A stretch of 5,849 nucleotides of DNA, from the NCBI GenBank assembly GCA_903921945.1, contig CAIXSC010000211.1, positions 1-5,849 of the forward strand, in the 5' to 3' direction. A program made the position numbers and the translations under genes. Below the pieces are notes generated by a model, which saw nothing but the letters and a program-made list of their open reading frames with translations, was not told the DNA's origin and did no database searches. Shown piece by piece: positions 5,723-5,849 of the stretch (its first letter is position 1; the number at the start of each line of letters is the position of its first letter). This stretch comes from an uncultured Planctomycetaceae bacterium (lineage in GTDB: Bacteria; Planctomycetota; Planctomycetia; Pirellulales; Pirellulaceae).

Positions 5723-5849
5723 CCGCGGCGCGCGACGTTGAGCGACCGACGAACGTGATCGATGGTGCTTACGCGGAGTGACTTCGAATGTTGAGTGGCG
5801 GTCGTCGTTGGTCCACGATGTTGCCTGTTCGCCGGTGTCTCACAAGACG

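Noticed and set aside
5723..5849. End of a minus-strand gene entering from the right edge
   Set aside because: Short open frames exist, but none shows recognisable protein features; too little sequence is present to call a gene.

Overview
The window looks like a stretch of a high-GC planctomycete chromosome (Pirellulales-like). This is inferred from the gene families: a DUF1588/DUF1585 c-type cytochrome protein followed by a DUF1552 (HXXSHH) protein with a Tat-like leader, a secreted PQQ-like beta-propeller protein, and a nucleoside:H+ symporter-type MFS permease. Short tandem repeats with a 7-base or 14-base period between the genes fit the same picture. No RNA gene, CRISPR array, origin or phage gene was seen.

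Layout. Bases 1-461 (+) hold the C-terminal end of the cytochrome-domain protein. After a 47-base gap comes the DUF1552 gene (509-1819, +); the two form a probable operon of exported proteins. The DUF1552 stop codon is met head-on by a broken IS5-family transposase ORF on the minus strand (1816-2163). That ORF is cut just after its first catalytic Asp, and its stop codon lies on the complement of the DUF1552 stop. Bases 2164-2564 hold no gene I can support. They contain a hairpin over the transposase ribosome-binding region, a very strong 13-bp palindrome nested in a further 5-bp inverted repeat (2378-2418), and a heptanucleotide array (2493-2562) that ends 2 bases from the stop codon of the next gene.

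The PQQ-like propeller gene (2565-3992, -) and the MFS permease gene (4330-5619, +) are divergent. They are separated by a 337-base intergenic region with a four-copy 14-bp tandem repeat and a candidate -10 box for the permease. After the permease there is an 8-bp-stem hairpin and a short 8-bp-period repeat. The last ~120 bases show no supportable gene.

Functionally, the cytochrome/DUF1552 pair probably acts together outside the cytoplasm on an unknown substrate. The propeller protein is secreted and of unknown role, and the permease probably imports nucleosides or a related solute. Nothing in the sequence ties these into one pathway. I do not see a convincing undescribed multi-gene system; the most noteworthy signals are the non-coding repeats and palindromes and the sharply truncated transposase.
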